DNA of 64,000 nt from Streptomyces griseoluteus (GTDB lineage: Bacteria > Actinomycetota > Actinomycetes > Streptomycetales > Streptomycetaceae), in NCBI RefSeq assembly GCF_004784465.1, contig NZ_SRRU01000011.1, positions 186,001 to 250,000 of the forward strand. The letters are read 5' to 3'. Each line of letters begins with the position of its first letter. Position 1 is the stretch's first letter. Under the pieces are notes generated by a model. That model saw only the letters and a list, made by a program, of their open reading frames with translations. It was not told the DNA's origin and made no database searches. Below, in pieces: positions 17,161 to 25,599 of the stretch. A program made the translations under genes and the position numbers.

Positions 17161-17635
17161 GTCGGTGCCACGGCCAGGAACACGAAGCGGCGCATCCTCG
17201 ACGTGCGCTGAACCTGCTCCGGGCCGAGGGCGGCGGGGGGTCACGCTGGAGGCGGCGGCGAAGGAGGCCGGACTGTCGAAGCCGGAGCTGATGTACCACT
17301 TTTCGACCAAGGAAGCCCTGATGCTGGGGGTCGTCGACCACGTCGCCGACCGGTGGGAGAGGCTCCTGCTCGAACAGCTCGGCAGACCCCTGGAGACCGC
17401 CGACGCGCACTACCGCACCGCCCTGACCGAGGCCTGGGTCCGCCGTATCGAGCCCTGGCTCACCCTGCCGGACGACCTGCCGGACGCGGTACGGGCCCGG
17501 CTCACGGCGGCCCGGCTGCCGGCCGACGGGTACTGGACGGCCGCCGCCACCGGCGTCTTCCCCGTCCCCGCGCGCGACCGCGCCGAACTGCCGGCCGTCA
17601 TGGAGGGCCTGTGGGCCGAGGGCCCCGCGTCATGA
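17159..17635 (+). pseudogene. TetR-family regulator of SMR operon, N-terminal frame disrupted
   Basis: From about 17240 the frame gives a good TetR protein (VTLEAAAKEAGLSKPELMYHF, then the ligand domain to 17635). The preceding helix is encoded in other frames: RNTKRRILDV is read in one frame at 17176-17205 and LNLLRAEGGG in a second at 17208-17237. At least two single bases appear lost, one near 17206 and one in the G6 run at 17235-17240. The continuous frame still reads through, but with about 20 wrong residues replacing DNA-binding helix 1. Either the repressor is inactive or the sequence has indel errors. Its stop overlaps the first SMR start (ATGA). Confidence 0.7.
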
Positions 17636-17991
17636 GGAAGTGGCTGCTGCTCACCGCGGCGATCCTGCTCGAAGTCAGCGCCACCCTCTCCCTGCGCGGC
17701 GCCCTCGGCCACCCGGTGCTCTACGTCCTCGTGGCCGTCGGCTACGTCGGCTCCTTCACCGTCCTGGCCCTGGTGCTGCGCGCCGGACTGGCCCTCGGTG
17801 TCGCGTACGGCGTCTGGGGCGCGTCGGGTGTCGCCCTCACCGCGATCCTGGCCGCCCTCTTCTTCGGCGACCCGCTCACCGGGGTCATGGGCCTCGGCAT
17901 CGCCCTGGTGATCGCGGGCGTTCTCTGCGTCGAACTCGGCGCGCAGTCCGCCCGGGCCCGCCACGCCCGCGAGGAAGGGGGGCCCTCGTGA
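17632..17991 (+). CDS. SMR-family multidrug efflux subunit A
   Basis: A 119-residue protein with four membrane helices and the essential Glu (E14) in ILLEVSATLSLR, followed by GLALGVAYGVWGASGVALTA, the hallmark of EmrE-like small multidrug resistance proteins. These pumps export cationic drugs in exchange for protons. The C-terminus carries a charged tail. It overlaps the TetR gene by ATGA and the next SMR gene by GTGA, so the three form one operon. Paired unequal SMR subunits usually act as heterodimers. Confidence 0.92.
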   Translation: MRKWLLLTAAILLEVSATLSLRGALGHPVLYVLVAVGYVGSFTVLALVLRAGLALGVAYGVWGASGVALTAILAALFFGDPLTGVMGLGIALVIAGVLCVELGAQSARARHAREEGGPS

Positions 17992-18311
17992 CCTGGGCCT
18001 TCCTCGCGGGGGCCATCCTCAGCGAAGTCGCCGGCACACTGTGCCTGGGCATGGCCTCCCGAGGGCGCGGCAGGAGGTGGCTCGCCGCGACCGTGACCGG
18101 GTACCTGACCGCCTTCGCCTTCCTCACCCTGGCCCTGAGCGGCGGCATGGCCCTCGGCGTCGCCTACGGCATCTGGGCCGCCGCCGGTGTCGCCCTCACC
18201 GCCGTCGCCGCCCGCGCCCTCTTCGGCGAACCCCTCACCAGGGTCATGGGCGCGGGCATCTGCCTCATCGCCGTCGGGGTGCTGTGCATCGAGCTCGGCG
18301 CCGGACACTGA
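17988..18311 (+). CDS. SMR-family multidrug efflux subunit B
   Basis: A 107-residue partner of the preceding SMR protein. It has four helices, the essential Glu at position 13 in AILSEVAGTLCL, and GMALGVAYGIWAAAGVALTA. The GTG start overlaps the stop of subunit A by 4 nt, indicating coupled synthesis at near-equal amounts, as in EbrAB- or YkkCD-type pairs. It lacks the charged C-terminal tail of subunit A, so the two probably adopt opposite orientations in the membrane. Confidence 0.92.
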   Translation: MTWAFLAGAILSEVAGTLCLGMASRGRGRRWLAATVTGYLTAFAFLTLALSGGMALGVAYGIWAAAGVALTAVAARALFGEPLTRVMGAGICLIAVGVLCIELGAGH

Positions 18312-18759
18312 CCGGCCGACACCGGGTCCGGTTCCCCCCGCCCCCGCCCCCGGCGCCGGTGCCGACCAGAACCCCGATCCCGCCGACGGGCCCAACGCCG
18401 AGGCGATCAACGGGTTTTCGTGCCCTCCGTCGGTGTCCCCGCCCTGGAGCGGCGGCCTGATCGCTCTTGGATTCGGCCATTCCGCATCCGTCCCCGCCTC
18501 GCGCGGCGGCATCACCCGGACGGCCCGTGACACCCGTGGGGCCCCGGCGACGGACGCGGCCGCACGGGCGGTCAGCAGGCCTGACACGTGTCTCACGGGC
18601 CGGTGCGCCCAGCCCCCTTCCTCCGATCCGAACGAATGGCCGATTCGCTGCCCCGGCCGAAGAGCGGGAGTGGCCACGGAACTTCTCCGGGTACTCGTGC
18701 CGCATCCCAAGTCCCGTACACAGCAAGGGACTTGACGTCCTACGAGAGGGAGTCGAACG
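18312..18759. other. 448 bp without a recognisable gene
   Basis: Open frames here are low-complexity Pro/Arg/Ala shadows without ribosome sites. The right end presumably holds the promoter of the secreted-protein gene at 18760; I could not identify the hexamers with confidence. Confidence 0.4.
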
Positions 18760-19161
18760 ATGAACCGCAAGCTCTTCAGGACCGCGCTGCCGCTGATGGG
18801 TGCCGTCGCGCTCGCCGCCGTCCCGGCGGCGACCGCGCAGGCCGCGCCCGCGCAGGCGGAGCCCTGTGTCCAGAAGGTCGCGGTGGTGAACAACTCGGGG
18901 TTCGTGCTCTCCTGGGCCGCGAGCACCCGCACCGGGGAGCAGTCGCCGTCGACCGACGCCTACCCCGTGAACCAGACCCGGACCATCGACCTGACGACCA
19001 CGTCGTTCCCGGAGGGCACCGATCTGCGCCCGTACGTCGACGCCGTGGCCGGCACCAGGAACTACGGCAACCGGTACGTCTCGTACTGCGACAACGGCCA
19101 GACGGCGACGTACTCCGTCACCGGGACCACGCTGGACTACTCGGTCACGCTGCTCGACTAG
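18760..19161 (+). CDS. secreted protein of unknown function, beta-rich
   Basis: A 133-residue protein with signal peptide MNRKLFRTALPLMGAVALAA, cleaved near AQAA. The mature part (about 100 residues) holds two cysteines (EPCVQK and SYCDNG) and alternating polar/hydrophobic segments such as KVAVVNNSGFVLSWAAST and TATYSVTGTTLDYSVTLLD, suggesting an extracellular beta-sandwich with one disulfide. AGAGGGAG is the ribosome site. A hairpin follows the stop. No family recognised. Confidence 0.75.
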   Translation: MNRKLFRTALPLMGAVALAAVPAATAQAAPAQAEPCVQKVAVVNNSGFVLSWAASTRTGEQSPSTDAYPVNQTRTIDLTTTSFPEGTDLRPYVDAVAGTRNYGNRYVSYCDNGQTATYSVTGTTLDYSVTLLD

Positions 19162-19177
19162 CAGGGGTGCACCGACC

Positions 19178-19208
19178 AAGGGGCCGCGTCCGACGGGCGC
19201 GGTCCCTT
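19178..19208 (+). terminator. hairpin terminator
   Basis: AAGGG-G-CCGCG (19178-19188) pairs with CGCGG-T-CCCTT (19198-19208) with one central G-T wobble and a 9-nt loop. It lies 17 bp after the secreted-protein stop. Confidence 0.65.
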
Positions 19209-19274
19209 CGCCGCATCCGGGGGCGGGCCGGGGGCGGAAGCACCGGTGACGGCTCCCGGCAGGAGGTGCGCGCC

Positions 19275-19603
19275 ATGAAGGACGTCCGGTTGTCTCCGTA
19301 CGAGAAGCGCGTACTGGCCGAGACGGAGCGGCGCACGGCCGCGACCCGGCGCTCGCCCGGCGGCTCCAGGAGATACGGGCCCCGCTCGCCGCCCCGGCCG
19401 GGCGGCGGACCCGCGCCCTCACCGCCGCCGTGATCGCCTTCGCCGTCGTCCCGCTCATCCTGCTCGCCGTCGCGGTCGCCTGTGCGCACCCCGTCCTGCT
19501 CCGGGTCTTAGCGGCCACCTGGCTGCGCACCCTGGCGGGGCTGATCCGGCTGACGGTGCGCTGGGGCCGGGGCATGCGGCCTATACCGCCGGCCGTCGAG
19601 TGA
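19275..19603 (+). pseudogene. DUF3040 membrane protein gene with a frameshift
   Basis: AGGAGG precedes ATG 19275, and the first 22 codons read MKDVRLSPYEKRVLAETERR, the conserved N-terminus of DUF3040 proteins. At 19341-19343 the frame breaks. The family continuation DPALARRLQEIRAPL, two membrane helices (LTAAVIAFAVVPLILLAVAV and a second) and a proper stop at 19601-19603 are in the neighbouring frame. One missing C near 19342 would restore a protein of about 109 residues. Without it, translation ends at an early TGA in an Arg/Pro-rich stretch. This is either a real pseudogene or a sequencing indel. Confidence 0.8.
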
Positions 19604-19678
19604 GGGGGCCCACATGGGCCACACTCGTGTGCCGGTCCGGCCGACGGGAAGGAGAATGGTCGACCAAGGGAGGTTCAC

Positions 19679-20881
19679 GTGACGCGCGACAGGATCGGAC
19701 TGGCCGAGGTGCTGGAGGCGGCGGAGGCCGCGGCACCGGTGGCCTCACTCGACGTGGTCGCGCGCATCCTGCGCGAGCGGGTCGGCGCGCAGTACGTCTC
19801 GTTCCTGTTCGTCGACGTCGTCGGGCGCCGCGTGGTGCGCGTCGCCGAGGGGACGTCCACCCAGCAGGGGCGCCGCGCCGACCACATTCCGCTGGCCGGC
19901 AGCATCTACGACGAGGTCCTGCGTACCCAGAAGCTGGTGCGGGCGGCGGACGGCGGCGAGGGACAGCGGGTCCTCGCCCCGGTCACCAACCGCGGCGACA
20001 CCATCGGAGTGCTCGAACTGTGGCTGCCCGAGGCCATCGAAGAGGTACTGGAGCAGGTCGAGGAGGCCGCGCACGCACTGGCGTACATCGTGGTCACCGA
20101 CCGCCGCTTCACCGACCTCTATCACTGGGGCCAGCGCACCACTCCGGTGAGCCTCGCCGCGGAGATCCAGCGCCAGCTCCTGCCCTCCGCCCCCTCCTGC
20201 GAGGCCGCCGAGTTCGCCCTCGCCGGTGCCCTGGTCCTGGCGGACAGCAGCGCCGGTGACACGTACGACTACGCCCTCGACCACGACACCCTGCACCTGT
20301 CCATCACGGACGCGATGGGCCACGACGTCGACGCCGCCCTCATGGCCACCCTGCTGGTCAACGCCTCGCGCGGCGCCCGCCGGGCCGGGGCCGGTCTCGG
20401 GGAGCAGGCCCACCACATCCACCAGGCCCTGCTCGACCACGGGCGGCGCACCTTCGCCACCGGCCAACTGCTGCGCATCGCCCTCGACGGGAGCAGCGCC
20501 CAGTTCGTCAACGCCGGACACCTCTGGCCGCTGCGGCTGCGCGACGGCGTCGTCGAACAGATCCCGCTGGACATCAACCTGCCCTTCGGTGTGGCCGGGC
20601 AGCCCGGCCCGTACGAGGTACAGGACTTCGACCTGCGGCCCGGCGACCGTCTGCTGCTCTACACCGACGGCATGCAGGAACGCGGGGCGGAGTCCGTCGA
20701 CCTCGCCGGGCTGCTGCGCGACACCGCCACGGAGCACCCCCGCGAGGTCGTCCGCATCCTGGTCGCCGCGGTCCTCGCGGCCTGCGGCGACCACCTTGAC
20801 GACGATGCCACCGTGCTCTGCCTGGACTGGCACGGCCCCACCGCCGAGGAGCGCCGCGCCAGAGGCGGCGCGGACATCTGA
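19679..20881 (+). CDS. PP2C/SpoIIE-family serine phosphatase with GAF-like sensor
   Basis: A 400-residue protein from GTG 19679 (GGAGG upstream). The N-terminal about 150 residues form a GAF-like sensor (SFLFVDVVGRRVVRVAEG, GVLELWLPEA). The C-terminal PP2C/SpoIIE domain keeps its metal-binding acids: SSAGDTYDY, ITDAMGHDVDAA, LLLYTDGMQE and DDDATVLCL. Such enzymes dephosphorylate anti-sigma-factor antagonists in partner-switching stress signalling. No antagonist or anti-sigma gene is adjacent, so its partner is elsewhere. The protein lacks membrane segments and is probably cytosolic. Confidence 0.9.
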   Translation: MTRDRIGLAEVLEAAEAAAPVASLDVVARILRERVGAQYVSFLFVDVVGRRVVRVAEGTSTQQGRRADHIPLAGSIYDEVLRTQKLVRAADGGEGQRVLAPVTNRGDTIGVLELWLPEAIEEVLEQVEEAAHALAYIVVTDRRFTDLYHWGQRTTPVSLAAEIQRQLLPSAPSCEAAEFALAGALVLADSSAGDTYDYALDHDTLHLSITDAMGHDVDAALMATLLVNASRGARRAGAGLGEQAHHIHQALLDHGRRTFATGQLLRIALDGSSAQFVNAGHLWPLRLRDGVVEQIPLDINLPFGVAGQPGPYEVQDFDLRPGDRLLLYTDGMQERGAESVDLAGLLRDTATEHPREVVRILVAAVLAACGDHLDDDATVLCLDWHGPTAEERRARGGADI

Positions 20882-20914
20882 CCTTCCCGGTCGGAGCGCC
20901 GGGGCGCCGGGACG

Positions 20915-21520
20915 TCAGGACGGGGGCGCGGGTACGGGGTGGGCGGCCAGCGCCTGTGCCGTGTGGAACAGGCTGGACGCCATGGCCCGCCCGGTGGAGG
21001 CCGCCCAGTCGTGGCCGCGCTGCTCGTCCAGGTAGTTCGGGCCGGGGCCGGGGCCGAGGTGCCAGTAGGTCCATGCCTGGCCGGGGATCGTGTACCCGAT
21101 GTCGCCGAGGGCGCCGTCGATCTCGCTGATCACGTGGTGGGCGCCGTCCTCGTTACCGGTCACCACCACCCCGGCCACCCGGTTGTACGCGACCGGCCGC
21201 CCGTCCTCGTCCGTCTCGCTGATCATGGCGTCCATCCGCTCCAGCACCCGCTGCGCCACCGAGGACGGGCGCCCGACCCAGGTCGGCGAGGCGATGACGA
21301 GGATCTTCGCGGCGAGCAGCTTCTCGTGCACACCGGGCCACTCGTCCCCCTTCCCCATGTCGGTCTCGACACCGGGCGCGATGTTCAGATCCACGGCACG
21401 CACGACGTCCACCTCCACTCCGTAGCCCTTGAGTGCGGCGACCACGATCCCCGCGAGCGCCTCGGTGTTCGAGGGCTCCGGGGACGGCTTGAGGGTGCAG
21501 TTGATCACTAGTGCGCGCAT
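20915..21520 (-). CDS. NADPH-dependent FMN reductase / flavodoxin-fold oxidoreductase
   Basis: A 201-residue protein starting at ATG 21520. The flavodoxin fold is evident: strand 1 and phosphate loop MRALVINCTLKPSPEPSNTE, then VIASPTWVGRPSSVAQRVLERMD and VVVTGNEDGAHH, the flavin-contact loops of the NADPH-dependent FMN reductase family. It likely reduces FMN or a quinone in the cytosol. It is convergent with the PP2C gene and divergent from the SH3 gene; no partner enzyme is adjacent. The ribosome site is weak. Confidence 0.85.
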   Translation of the reverse strand: MRALVINCTLKPSPEPSNTEALAGIVVAALKGYGVEVDVVRAVDLNIAPGVETDMGKGDEWPGVHEKLLAAKILVIASPTWVGRPSSVAQRVLERMDAMISETDEDGRPVAYNRVAGVVVTGNEDGAHHVISEIDGALGDIGYTIPGQAWTYWHLGPGPGPNYLDEQRGHDWAASTGRAMASSLFHTAQALAAHPVPAPPS

Positions 21521-21710
21521 GGGGGTGTGGGTTCCCCGATCGCCGGGTCCGGAAGGGGATGAGCGCCGGTATTCGCCCGGACGGACCGGGGTCCTGCCCA
21601 CGCAGCCACGGGCGTTACCCCTCCCGCACGCACCCTGTTGCGGGCATGACAATCCGCGCTACGGTCTACCCGCGTCAACCCACACCTCCCCCACGAGGAG
21701 TCGATGCGCC

Positions 21711-22031
21711 GTGCCCCTGCTCGGACGAGCCCTCGCTCTCGCCGCCCCCGCGCTGGCCACCGCCGCGCTGCTCCAGATCCCGGCCCCGGCCCACGCGGCC
21801 GTCGTCCCGGACCACGCGGTGATCATCTGTCAGAGCGCCAGCTTCTACGCCAACTACGACAGTTCCTCCGGTCCCACCGGCCTGGTCCGGACGCTGTACT
21901 ACGGCGACAAGGTCGGCCACACCCGAGGCGCGCACCCCGTCTACAACGGCTGGGCCGCCACCTTCGACTTCGGCCCCAACGACTGGGGCTATGTGCGCGA
22001 CGAATGCATCGGCGGCTACGGCTCATGGTGA
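21711..22031 (+). CDS. small secreted SH3-like protein
   Basis: A 106-residue protein from GTG 21711; GAGGAG lies about 10 nt before it, and an out-of-frame ATG 7 nt upstream is not used. Signal peptide VPLLGRALALAAPALATAAL is cleaved near AHAA. The mature domain resembles bacterial SH3: ICQSASFYANYDSS, TGLVRTLYYGDKVGH, FDFGPNDWGYVRDECIG. Its two cysteines probably bond. It is followed at once by a second, related gene. Confidence 0.7.
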   Translation: MPLLGRALALAAPALATAALLQIPAPAHAAVVPDHAVIICQSASFYANYDSSSGPTGLVRTLYYGDKVGHTRGAHPVYNGWAATFDFGPNDWGYVRDECIGGYGSW

Positions 22032-22054
22032 GCCGGGATCTGGGAGGCAAGGGC

Positions 22055-22342
22055 ATGTCCGCACCCCGTACCGTCCGCTGCGCGGCGTTCGCGGCCGCCG
22101 TCGGCGCCGTCCTGCTGCTGGGTTCCGGCCCCGCGCGGGCCGCCGACGGCGCCGTCGGCACCCGCGAGACCGTCTGCGCGCAGGACCTCTTCGTGCGGAC
22201 CGAGCCGGTGGGCGCCTGGATGGGCACGCTCTACAAGGGACAGACGTTCCTGGTGGAGAGCAAGCAGTCCGGCTGGGCGTACGGCTTCGCCTACGGCAAC
22301 ATCAACCGCCGGGGCTGGGTCCAGGACGGCTGGTTCTGCTAG
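22055..22342 (+). CDS. small secreted SH3-like protein, paralogue
   Basis: A 95-residue protein from ATG 22055, with GGGAGG 7 nt upstream; an earlier in-frame ATG at 22025 would overlap the previous gene. Signal peptide ending GPARAA. The mature sequence has the same plan as its neighbour: VCAQDLFVRTEPVGAWMGTLYKGQTF, then WAYGFAYGNINRRGWVQDGWFC, a bacterial SH3-type fold closed by one Cys pair. It is co-directional and 23 bp after the preceding gene, probably one transcript. The binding target is unknown; peptidoglycan or surface ligands are usual for the fold. Confidence 0.75.
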   Translation: MSAPRTVRCAAFAAAVGAVLLLGSGPARAADGAVGTRETVCAQDLFVRTEPVGAWMGTLYKGQTFLVESKQSGWAYGFAYGNINRRGWVQDGWFC

Positions 22343-22363
22343 GGCCGCCTGGAAGCACCCCCC

Positions 22364-23125
22364 TCACGGCGACATCCGCGCCGCGACCTCCTCCGCGCAC
22401 TCCCGCAACGCGGGTGCGTGTGCGCGGAGTTGGTCCGCGTCCGTCAGGATGACCGTCGCAGCCAGGGACAGCGCCAGTGGCGGGGTGCCCTCCGGGGCGT
22501 CGGGCAGTGCCACCGCGATCGAGCGGACGCCGATCTCGTTCTCCTCGTCGACCTCCGCCCAGCCCCGCTCCCGCACGAGGGTCAGCTCCGCGCGCAGCAG
22601 GGCGGGATCGGTGATCGTGCGGGGGGTCACCGCCGGGAGCGGGCCGGCGAGCAGGCGCTCGCGTTCCGCCTCCGGCAGCCCGGCGGCCAGTGCCTTGCCC
22701 AGCGAGGTGGCGTGCCAGGGGTTGCGGGTGCCCTCGGCGTTGCGCAGCTGGAGATGCTGGGTGCCCTGCACGGAGAGGACGAGCAGCACCTCGCCGTCGT
22801 CCAGGATGCCCGCGATGACCGGCAGCCCGGTGCGCGCGCCGAGCCTGCGCATCGGCGCGGCCGCCGCCGAGTAGCCCGCCGGGGAGCGCTGGAAGCCGCG
22901 GGACAGTTCCAGCACGCGGGAGCCCAGCGCGTACCGCCGGGCCTCCTCGTCGTACGTCGCGAACCGTTCCTCGACCAGGCGGCCCAGGATGCGGTGGGCG
23001 CTGCTCACGGGCAGCTTCGCGGCGCGGGCGGCGGCGCTGACGCCGAGGCCGGCGGGGTGCTCGGCCAGCACGGTGAGCAGCCGCAGCCCCCGGCCCAGCA
23101 TGTCGTCGCCGGATGGTGTGGTCAC
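22364..23125 (-). CDS. IclR-family transcriptional regulator
   Basis: A 253-residue protein. The N-terminal winged helix (about 8-70) reads LGRGLRLLTVLAEHP and LPVSSAHRILGRLVEERF. The effector-binding GAF-like domain (about 85-250) has GTRNPWHATSLGKALAAGLP and the conserved DEENEIGVRSIAVAL segment of IclR proteins. It is 95 bp downstream of an MFS transporter on the same strand. The transporter is divergent from a 2-hydroxyacid dehydrogenase, so this regulator probably controls both in response to their substrate. Confidence 0.93.
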   Translation of the reverse strand: MTTPSGDDMLGRGLRLLTVLAEHPAGLGVSAAARAAKLPVSSAHRILGRLVEERFATYDEEARRYALGSRVLELSRGFQRSPAGYSAAAAPMRRLGARTGLPVIAGILDDGEVLLVLSVQGTQHLQLRNAEGTRNPWHATSLGKALAAGLPEAERERLLAGPLPAVTPRTITDPALLRAELTLVRERGWAEVDEENEIGVRSIAVALPDAPEGTPPLALSLAATVILTDADQLRAHAPALRECAEEVAARMSP

Positions 23126-23220
23126 CGTGCGCGCCTTTCGTCGTTCACTGCCGCTTTCGTGGCCGGGATGGGGTGCGGCGGCCGTCCGTACGCGTGCCGG
23201 GGCGGCCGCCGCTTCGACGG

Positions 23221-24549
23221 TCACCGTACCGGGACCGGGCCGGCGCTCCTCGCGGGCTCGGGTGCAGCGAGGGTCAGCGCGGCGGCGACCAGGGTGCACA
23301 CCGCCATCAGGCCGAAGGCGCCCGCGTCGCCCAGCTCGGTGCCGCGCACCCAGCCGACCAGGTAGGTCCCGGCGAACGAGCCGAGCGCGCCGAAGGAGTT
23401 GACCAGCGCGACGGCCGCGCCCGCGATCCCGGGCGGCGCGAGGGTGGTGACGAGCGCGAAGTACGGGCCGTACGGGGCGTACAGGCACACGCCGGCCACC
23501 ACCAGCAGGGTGAGGGCGAGCGGGAAGTCGCCGCCGGCCGCGTACGAGCCGAGCAGGGCGAGACCGCCGCAGGCCAGCCAGGGCCAGACGGCCACCCGGC
23601 GGCGCCCGCTGCGGTCGGAGAGGCGGGAGTTGACCAGCATCGCCACGGCCGCGCACGCGTACGGGATCGCGGTGAGCAGGCCGGTGGCGCCGATGCCCTC
23701 GCCCGAGCCCTTCTTGATGATGGCCGGGAGCCAGAACACGAAGCCGTACATGCCGAAGGACCAGAAGAAATACTGCGCGGCCATGGTGAGCACGGCGGGG
23801 GAGCGCAGCACCCGGCCGTACCGCTCGCGCAGGGTGCCGCTCACCGGCGGCGCGGCCGCCTTCTCCGCCGCCAGGTCAGCCCGGAGCAGCGCGAGTTCGG
23901 GCTCGGGAAGGTTACGCGCCTGCTCCGGGCGGTCCTTGATGAGCCAGAGGCAGCACACGCCCCACAGCACCGACGGCACGCCCTCGGCGACGAACATCAC
24001 CCGCCAGTCGGAGACCGACACCAGCCAGCCGGAGACCGCCGACAGCCACATCACCGTGACGGGGTTGCCCAGGATGAGGAAGGTGTTGGCGCGGCCGCGC
24101 TCGCCGCGCGTGAACCACCGGCCGAGCAGCATCACCATCGACGGCAGCACCGCGCCCTCCACCACACCGAGCGCGAAGCGCACCGCGATGAGCTGGGCCG
24201 GGCTGCTGAGCATGCCCTGGAGCACGGCGAGCAGACCCCAGGCCACGGTCGACCAGGCCACCAGGCGGCGGGCGCTGCGCTGTTCGGCGTAGATCGTGCC
24301 GGGGATCTGGAAGAAGAAGTAGCCGAGGAAGAACGAGGCGGCGATCAGGGAGTCCGCCCCCGCGGACAGTCTCAGGTCCTCGGCCATTCCGCCGGCGGAC
24401 GCGATCGCGTAGTTGGACTTGTCGAGATAGGCGAGCGAGTACGTGACGAATGCGACCGGCATCAGATACCGGGCGCGGGTGGACCGCCAGAAGCCTGTCT
24501 GCGTGGGTGCCGCCGCTGCGGTGTCGGTGGCGGGTGACGTCGCTGTCAT
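23221..24549 (-). CDS. MFS transporter, anion:cation symporter type
   Basis: A 442-residue protein with twelve predicted membrane helices. The N-terminal part, YSLAYLDKSNYAIASAGG, and GRWFTRGERGRANTFL in the loop after helix 4 are typical of the family that takes up organic anions such as tartrate, phthalate or hydroxy acids. A charged central loop lies at about residues 205-245. Its divergent neighbour is a 2-hydroxyacid dehydrogenase, so a 2-hydroxy or 2-keto acid substrate is likely but not proven. A candidate IclR operator lies upstream. Confidence 0.9.
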   Translation of the reverse strand: MTATSPATDTAAAAPTQTGFWRSTRARYLMPVAFVTYSLAYLDKSNYAIASAGGMAEDLRLSAGADSLIAASFFLGYFFFQIPGTIYAEQRSARRLVAWSTVAWGLLAVLQGMLSSPAQLIAVRFALGVVEGAVLPSMVMLLGRWFTRGERGRANTFLILGNPVTVMWLSAVSGWLVSVSDWRVMFVAEGVPSVLWGVCCLWLIKDRPEQARNLPEPELALLRADLAAEKAAAPPVSGTLRERYGRVLRSPAVLTMAAQYFFWSFGMYGFVFWLPAIIKKGSGEGIGATGLLTAIPYACAAVAMLVNSRLSDRSGRRRVAVWPWLACGGLALLGSYAAGGDFPLALTLLVVAGVCLYAPYGPYFALVTTLAPPGIAGAAVALVNSFGALGSFAGTYLVGWVRGTELGDAGAFGLMAVCTLVAAALTLAAPEPARSAGPVPVR

Positions 24550-24563
24550 CCCAGACCCCCTGT

Positions 24564-24599
24564 TTTCCGTGTGGTGGAAAGTGTTTCACTGGACGGAAA
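24564..24599. promoter_or_regulatory. candidate IclR operator (two inverted half-site pairs)
   Basis: TTTCC-N7-GGAAA (24564-24580) is a perfect inverted repeat. A second, looser pair TTTC...GGAAA spans 24584-24599. Both lie in the gap between the divergent MFS and dehydrogenase genes, where an IclR-type protein would control both. Assignment to the IclR protein is inference. Confidence 0.5.
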
Positions 24600-24623
24600 G
24601 CACGGTACGAGACGGAGGGTCCG

Positions 24624-25574
24624 ATGACCAGAGATCTGCACCACACCGCCACCGACGTCCTGCTGCCCTGGGCCGGTCTGGACCGGCAGTACGGCCCCTG
24701 GCCCGAGGGTGTCGAGGTCCAGGTGTGGGACGGCGTCACCCCCGGCAGCGAGCCCGCCGACGAGGCGCTCGCCCGCGTCGGCCTGTGGGTGATGCCCTAC
24801 GCCGTGCCGGACGCCGTGAACCTGCTGCCGAAGCTGACCGGTCTGCGCGCGGTGCAGTCACTCAGCGCCGGGGTCGAGAAGCTTCCCCCGCTCATGCCCG
24901 CCGGGGTCACCCTGCACAACGGGCGCGGCCTGCACGACGCCTCCACCGCCGAGCACGCCCTCGGGCTGATCCTCGCCGCCCAGCGGGACCTCCCGCAGTG
25001 GGTCGCCGACCAGGGCGCCGGCCGCTGGGAGCCGCACTTCACCCGCTCCCTCGCCGACGCCCGCGTCACCATCGTCGGCTACGGCTCCATCGGCGCGGCG
25101 CTGGAGCGGCGGCTGCTCGCCTGCGAGGCGGACGTCGTCCGGGTGGCGCGGCGGGCCCGGCCCGAGGAGGGCGTCCACGCGGTGGCCGACCTGCCCGCGC
25201 TGCTGCCGGAGACGGACATCGTGGTGCTCGTCCTGCCCGAGAACCCGCACACCGTCGGCATGTTCGGCGCCGAGGAGCTGGCCGCGCTGCCCGATGGCGC
25301 GCTGGTCGTCAACGTCGGCCGGGGACGCACGCTGGACACCGGCGCGCTGCTCGCCGAGACCCGGTCGGGACGGCTGCGGGCGGCCCTGGACGTCACCGAC
25401 CCCGAGCCGCTCCCCGCCGGTCACCCGCTGCGGTACGTCCCCGGTGTGCTCCTCACCCCGCACGTCGCGGGCGGCTCGGCCGCGTTCCGGCCGCGCGCGG
25501 AACGCCTGATCGTCGAGCAGGTACGCCGGTTCGCCGCCGGGGAGCCGCTGCACCACCTCTTCCCGCGCGACTGA
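24624..25574 (+). CDS. D-2-hydroxyacid dehydrogenase
   Basis: A 316-residue protein from ATG 24624 with GGAGG upstream. The NAD-binding motif is VGYGSIGAALERRL (about 151-164). Catalytic residues of the family are present: Arg in NVGRGRTLD, the acidic residue in DVTDPEPLP and His in TPHVAGG. It should interconvert 2-keto and D-2-hydroxy acids with NAD(P)H, for instance glyoxylate or hydroxypyruvate. The divergent MFS transporter probably imports its substrate and the IclR protein regulates both. Confidence 0.93.
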   Translation: MTRDLHHTATDVLLPWAGLDRQYGPWPEGVEVQVWDGVTPGSEPADEALARVGLWVMPYAVPDAVNLLPKLTGLRAVQSLSAGVEKLPPLMPAGVTLHNGRGLHDASTAEHALGLILAAQRDLPQWVADQGAGRWEPHFTRSLADARVTIVGYGSIGAALERRLLACEADVVRVARRARPEEGVHAVADLPALLPETDIVVLVLPENPHTVGMFGAEELAALPDGALVVNVGRGRTLDTGALLAETRSGRLRAALDVTDPEPLPAGHPLRYVPGVLLTPHVAGGSAAFRPRAERLIVEQVRRFAAGEPLHHLFPRD

Positions 25575-25599
25575 GCTCCCGACGGCCCCTGACTGATCG

